Shown here piece after piece: positions 61,363 through 64,000 of a DNA stretch of 64,000 bases. The first letter of the stretch is position 1, and every line of letters begins with the position of its first letter. This DNA comes from Colwellia sp. M166. GTDB lineage: Bacteria; Pseudomonadota; Gammaproteobacteria; Enterobacterales; Alteromonadaceae. The position numbers were made by a program, and so were the translations under genes. The notes under the pieces were generated by a model that had not been told where the DNA came from, searched no databases, and worked only from the letters and a program-made list of their open reading frames with translations. The DNA is taken from positions 1 through 64,000 of the forward strand of contig NZ_CP040755.1 of NCBI RefSeq assembly GCF_024585285.1, read 5' to 3'.

Positions 61363-62052
61363 GTGAATTTTTTGGCCATTGATGCCTCAACTGAAGCTTG
61401 TTCAGTAGCAATTAAATATTTGGAACAACAGTTTAGTGAATATGAACTCTGTCCTCAGTCTCATAGTTTACGTTTATTACCTATGGTTGATAGCGTATTA
61501 AAGCAAGCTAATTGCAAATTAACTGAGTTAGATGGCATTATTTTTGGTCAGGGACCCGGAAGCTTCACCGGTGTGCGTATTGGCATCGGTGTAACCCAAG
61601 GTTTAGCATTTTCGGCGCAGTTAAATGCACGCGGCGTTTCAACATTACAAGCCATGGCTCAACAAGCCTATGATGAAAAAGGCCAAGATAAAGTTATTGC
61701 TGCAATCGATGCCCGCATGTCAGAAGTTTACACCTGCTACTTTGAAGTTGATGAGCAAGGTATTATGCAAGCAAAAACTGAAGAGACGGTGTTAAAACCT
61801 GAGTTAGTTGCTCAATATTATAGTCACTTATCTCTGCCTGCTTATGGCGTAGGAACCGGTTGGAATGCATATTCAGCATTGACGGAGTTAAAGTCAAATA
61901 ACGATTCCCCTGAGATTTTATTCCCTACAGCTCAAGCAATGTTGACCATAGGCCAAGTTGATTTTGTCGAACATAGTGTAGCAGCAGAGCATGCCCAACC
62001 TAAATATGTTCGCGATACAGTGTCATGGAAAAAACTGCCGGGGCGCGAGTAA
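61363..62052 (+). CDS. tsaB: tRNA threonylcarbamoyladenosine synthesis protein TsaB
   Basis: 229 residues, GTG start. It has the ASKHA-fold signature of TsaB: LAIDASTEACSVAI, SHSLRLLPMVDSVLK, and FGQGPGSFTGVRIGIGVTQG, with a single zinc-less domain. It forms a complex with TsaD and TsaE that makes t6A in tRNAs. It is preceded by a 129-bp gap after yoaA and a hairpin follows. Confidence 0.95.
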   Translation: MNFLAIDASTEACSVAIKYLEQQFSEYELCPQSHSLRLLPMVDSVLKQANCKLTELDGIIFGQGPGSFTGVRIGIGVTQGLAFSAQLNARGVSTLQAMAQQAYDEKGQDKVIAAIDARMSEVYTCYFEVDEQGIMQAKTEETVLKPELVAQYYSHLSLPAYGVGTGWNAYSALTELKSNNDSPEILFPTAQAMLTIGQVDFVEHSVAAEHAQPKYVRDTVSWKKLPGRE

Positions 62053-62053
62053 A

Positions 62054-62077
62054 ATAACTTGATTGCTATCAAGTTAT
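62054..62077 (+). terminator. Hairpin after tsaB
   Basis: ATAACTTGAT / ATCAAGTTAT, a perfect 10-bp stem with a 4-nt loop right after the stop. No T tract follows, so termination is doubtful. Confidence 0.45.
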
Positions 62078-62135
62078 GCTTATCAAAATAAAAAATAGTT
62101 TTCACCTTGACTAGAAATTTGTTAAATTAAACTTT

Positions 62136-62537
62136 ATGCAAGTTAATAATTCCGCCAATTTTGTCTCCCAAGCGCCTATTGCTTTAGGGAATAATTCTTC
62201 TGTACAAGCCCAAGAGCAGCGTGCAAGAGTAGCTGCGCGTGAAACGCAGAGCGCTGAAGAAAATAAAAGTCAAAATTCACAAGCTGATGTCGACACCCGC
62301 CAGCGTCTCGATATTGATGAGCAGGTCATTGCTTTAATTGAGCGTGAGCAACCACCTCCTTATGGTAATGCTGGTAATAACAACGCACAACAAAGTAACC
62401 AGCAAAACAGTTATAACAGCGCATATGATGCACCATCGAATCAAAATAAATTGGCAGTAGCCGCTTATCAATCGGTTGATACTCTTGCTGCGCGCGATAA
62501 CATTGAACAAGTTTTTGGTGTTGATTTATTTGCCTAA
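62136..62537 (+). CDS. Gln/Asn-rich hypothetical protein
   Basis: 133 residues, no membrane segment. The middle (PPPYGNAGNNNAQQSNQQNS) is low-complexity Asn/Gln; the ends are more structured (IDEQVIALIEREQPPP; YQSVDTLAARDNIEQVFGVD). Similar small proteins follow tsaB in other Alteromonadales, from memory and not by search. No function known. Confidence 0.7.
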   Translation: MQVNNSANFVSQAPIALGNNSSVQAQEQRARVAARETQSAEENKSQNSQADVDTRQRLDIDEQVIALIEREQPPPYGNAGNNNAQQSNQQNSYNSAYDAPSNQNKLAVAAYQSVDTLAARDNIEQVFGVDLFA

Positions 62538-63234
62538 TTCATCTGAGCAAAAACCTACAGTATCTTCTACAAAAAATGCTTTGAGCTTTCGCCAAAGATA
62601 TCAATTCTGGCTGATGTTACTTACAGCATTTATTATTTTGCAACTGCCTTTCATTTCTATCCCCTTTAAGTGGTTAGAGAGTTATTTTCATGAGATTAGC
62701 CACGGTTTAACGGCGTTACTCACCGGGGGAGACATTGTGCAGATCCAATTATTTCCTAACGGGGCAGGTTTGTGTACCACTCGTGGTGGCTCAGCCTTTT
62801 TTATCAGTTTAATGGGCTATGGTGGCGCTATATTATGGGGCTGTTTATTCTTTTCTTTGGCATCTGTTCATCGTAAGGCTGCACAGGCTTTTTCGGTATT
62901 ATTAGTGGCCTTATTAGCTGGTAGCATTCTTTTCTGGGTACGAGATTTATTAACCTTGTTTATTGTACTGGTACTGCTCAGTTTAGTGCTAGCTCAGTTA
63001 AAATACTCATCACAAAAATATCTTCAGACGCTACTAAAAATGACCGGACTATTAGTGTTAGCTAACAGTTTAATGAGTCCTTTGTATTTACTGGATGGTC
63101 AAGCACGAGGTGATGGTGCGGCTTTAGCTAATATTACCTACATTCCAGAAATAATATGGGTGTTACTGTGGTTTATTGCAGGGCTATTTGCAACATATCG
63201 CCTGAGTAAAGTATCGTTTGCTAGCAGATCTTAA
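62518..63234 (+). CDS. M50-like (site-2-protease-type) membrane metallopeptidase
   Basis: About 238 residues from GTG 62518 (overlapping the upstream gene by 20 bp; TTG 62521 is also possible, and the frame is open to 62476). HExxH zinc motif in FHEISHGLTALLTGGDIVQI within a membrane-associated helix, and three further hydrophobic regions (SLMGYGGAILWGCLFFSLAS; VALLAGSILFWVRDLLTLFI; IIWVLLWFIAGLFATYRLSK). This fits the M50B-like family of predicted integral-membrane peptidases with short cytoplasmic parts. Substrate unknown. Translation may couple to the upstream gene. Confidence 0.8.
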   Translation: MLIYLPNSSEQKPTVSSTKNALSFRQRYQFWLMLLTAFIILQLPFISIPFKWLESYFHEISHGLTALLTGGDIVQIQLFPNGAGLCTTRGGSAFFISLMGYGGAILWGCLFFSLASVHRKAAQAFSVLLVALLAGSILFWVRDLLTLFIVLVLLSLVLAQLKYSSQKYLQTLLKMTGLLVLANSLMSPLYLLDGQARGDGAALANITYIPEIIWVLLWFIAGLFATYRLSKVSFASRS

Positions 63235-63268
63235 GGAGCTATAACTCCTTACTTAATAAAGGGTTTAT

Positions 63269-64000
63269 ATGTTAAATACTAGTGTCATGAAAGCCGTTAC
63301 ATTTAATGTTAATGGCCAAAATATTTGTGGTGTCAGTAATGGTAATGAACAACAGCCACTACTTTTATGCTTACATGGGTGGTTAGACAATGCGGCAAGC
63401 TTTCAGCCTTTGATACCTTATTTAAGTGATTATCATGTTATTGCCATCGATTGGCCAGGACATGGATTATCCAGTCATCGCAGCCTTGATGCACATTATC
63501 ATTTTTTGGACTGGGTCTATGATCTTATTGCTCTATTTCGCTCTCAGCAGTGGCAAGAAATTGATATTGTTGCCCACTCTATGGGAGCCATGGTAGCGTC
63601 TGCTTTTGCTGCGGCATTTCCCGAACATGTCAAATCCTTAACCTTAATTGATGCTATCGGTATTTTAACCTCGGATGCCAAAGAGAGCACAGCACAATTG
63701 CGCAAAGGACTATTAAGTCGTTTAACGCGTCATGCAAAGCCTAAAAACAAACATGCAAGTATTGAGTCTGCTGTTGCTGCTAGAGTGTCGGTGTCGGACT
63801 TAAAGGCTAAATATGCCGCTCTTATTGTTGAACGTGGTATTGAGCAGACTGACAATGGCTTTATTTGGCGTGCAGATAGCCGTTTACGCGCCACCTCACC
63901 GTACCGATTTACCTTGGCGCAAGCTAAACAGCTTATTACTGATATAACTGCACCAGTGCAACTGGTTTATGGCGATAAAGGCATGGAGATGGTTACAACC
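63269..64000 (+). CDS. Alpha/beta hydrolase, cut by the window edge
   Basis: At least 244 residues. LCLHGWLDNAASFQPLIPYL carries the oxyanion HG, AIDWPGHGLSSHRS follows, and the nucleophile is in IVAHSMGAMVASAFAA. Closest in look to the small cytosolic esterase/lipase group next to tsaB and fadD in Shewanella-type bacteria. The C-terminal catalytic His is beyond the edge. Start ATG 63269; the open frame runs to 64000. Confidence 0.88.
   Translation, partial: MLNTSVMKAVTFNVNGQNICGVSNGNEQQPLLLCLHGWLDNAASFQPLIPYLSDYHVIAIDWPGHGLSSHRSLDAHYHFLDWVYDLIALFRSQQWQEIDIVAHSMGAMVASAFAAAFPEHVKSLTLIDAIGILTSDAKESTAQLRKGLLSRLTRHAKPKNKHASIESAVAARVSVSDLKAKYAALIVERGIEQTDNGFIWRADSRLRATSPYRFTLAQAKQLITDITAPVQLVYGDKGMEMVTT

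Overview
The window is AT-rich chromosomal DNA from a marine gammaproteobacterium, most likely an Alteromonadales member close to Colwellia or Thalassotalea. This is inferred from the set of protein families and the gene order (yoaA-tsaB-M50 protein-alpha/beta hydrolase, RNase HI with a viroplasmin domain, a hisGDCBHAFIE operon), not from a database search.

Bases 1-14,854 are a graveyard. Remnants of mrp/apbC and dcd (+ strand) and of a YvcK/CofD-like gene (- strand) are readable only by switching frames. They are followed by one tRNA-Ala and four tandem tRNA-Glu genes. Next comes a whole metal-efflux operon in broken form: BlaI-type regulator, M56 (BlaR1-type) peptidase, TolC/CzcC, CzcB adaptor, CzcA pump and a HupE/UreJ-like protein. 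It ends with an NAD(P)-binding oxidoreductase gene split by an IS4-family element. Many lesions in the efflux operon are single-base insertions in homopolymers.

Bases 15,270-34,750 are mostly intact: yegD, rnhA, lgt (one frameshift), a membrane protein, a periplasmic binding protein, a U32 peptidase (RlhA-like), GST, HPP protein, a complete mercury-resistance operon (merR-merTPCA with a MerR-type promoter), def, an MFS carrier, recR and a metallo-beta-lactamase-fold lipoprotein. Copies of a small non-coding inverted-repeat element (MITE-like) lie at about 14.9 kb and 21.2 kb, with a collapsed copy at 50.1 kb.

Bases 34,800-50,440 hold a REP-transposase remnant, a 7TM-DISM diguanylate cyclase, YbfB-like MFS, htpG with a sigma-32-like promoter, adk, a decayed second IS4-family copy sitting in the adk terminator hairpin, nrdDG (anaerobic ribonucleotide reductase) behind two NrdR boxes and a perfect FNR box, yecN-like, elaA-like and a GGDEF-EAL protein.

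Bases 50,700-58,520 are the complete histidine operon on the minus strand, with a HisL leader peptide and attenuator. A 119-bp unit carrying the 5' end of hisF has been tandemly duplicated between hisA and hisF. The right end carries yoaA, tsaB, two small proteins of unknown function, an M50-like membrane protein and an alpha/beta hydrolase cut by the window edge.

I found no CRISPR array, prophage, rRNA or clear new defence system. The most unusual items are the dense decay zone, the BlaI/M56-linked metal efflux operon, the palindrome-targeting IS elements with a hairpin directly before the transposase start, the MITE family and the hisF leader duplication.
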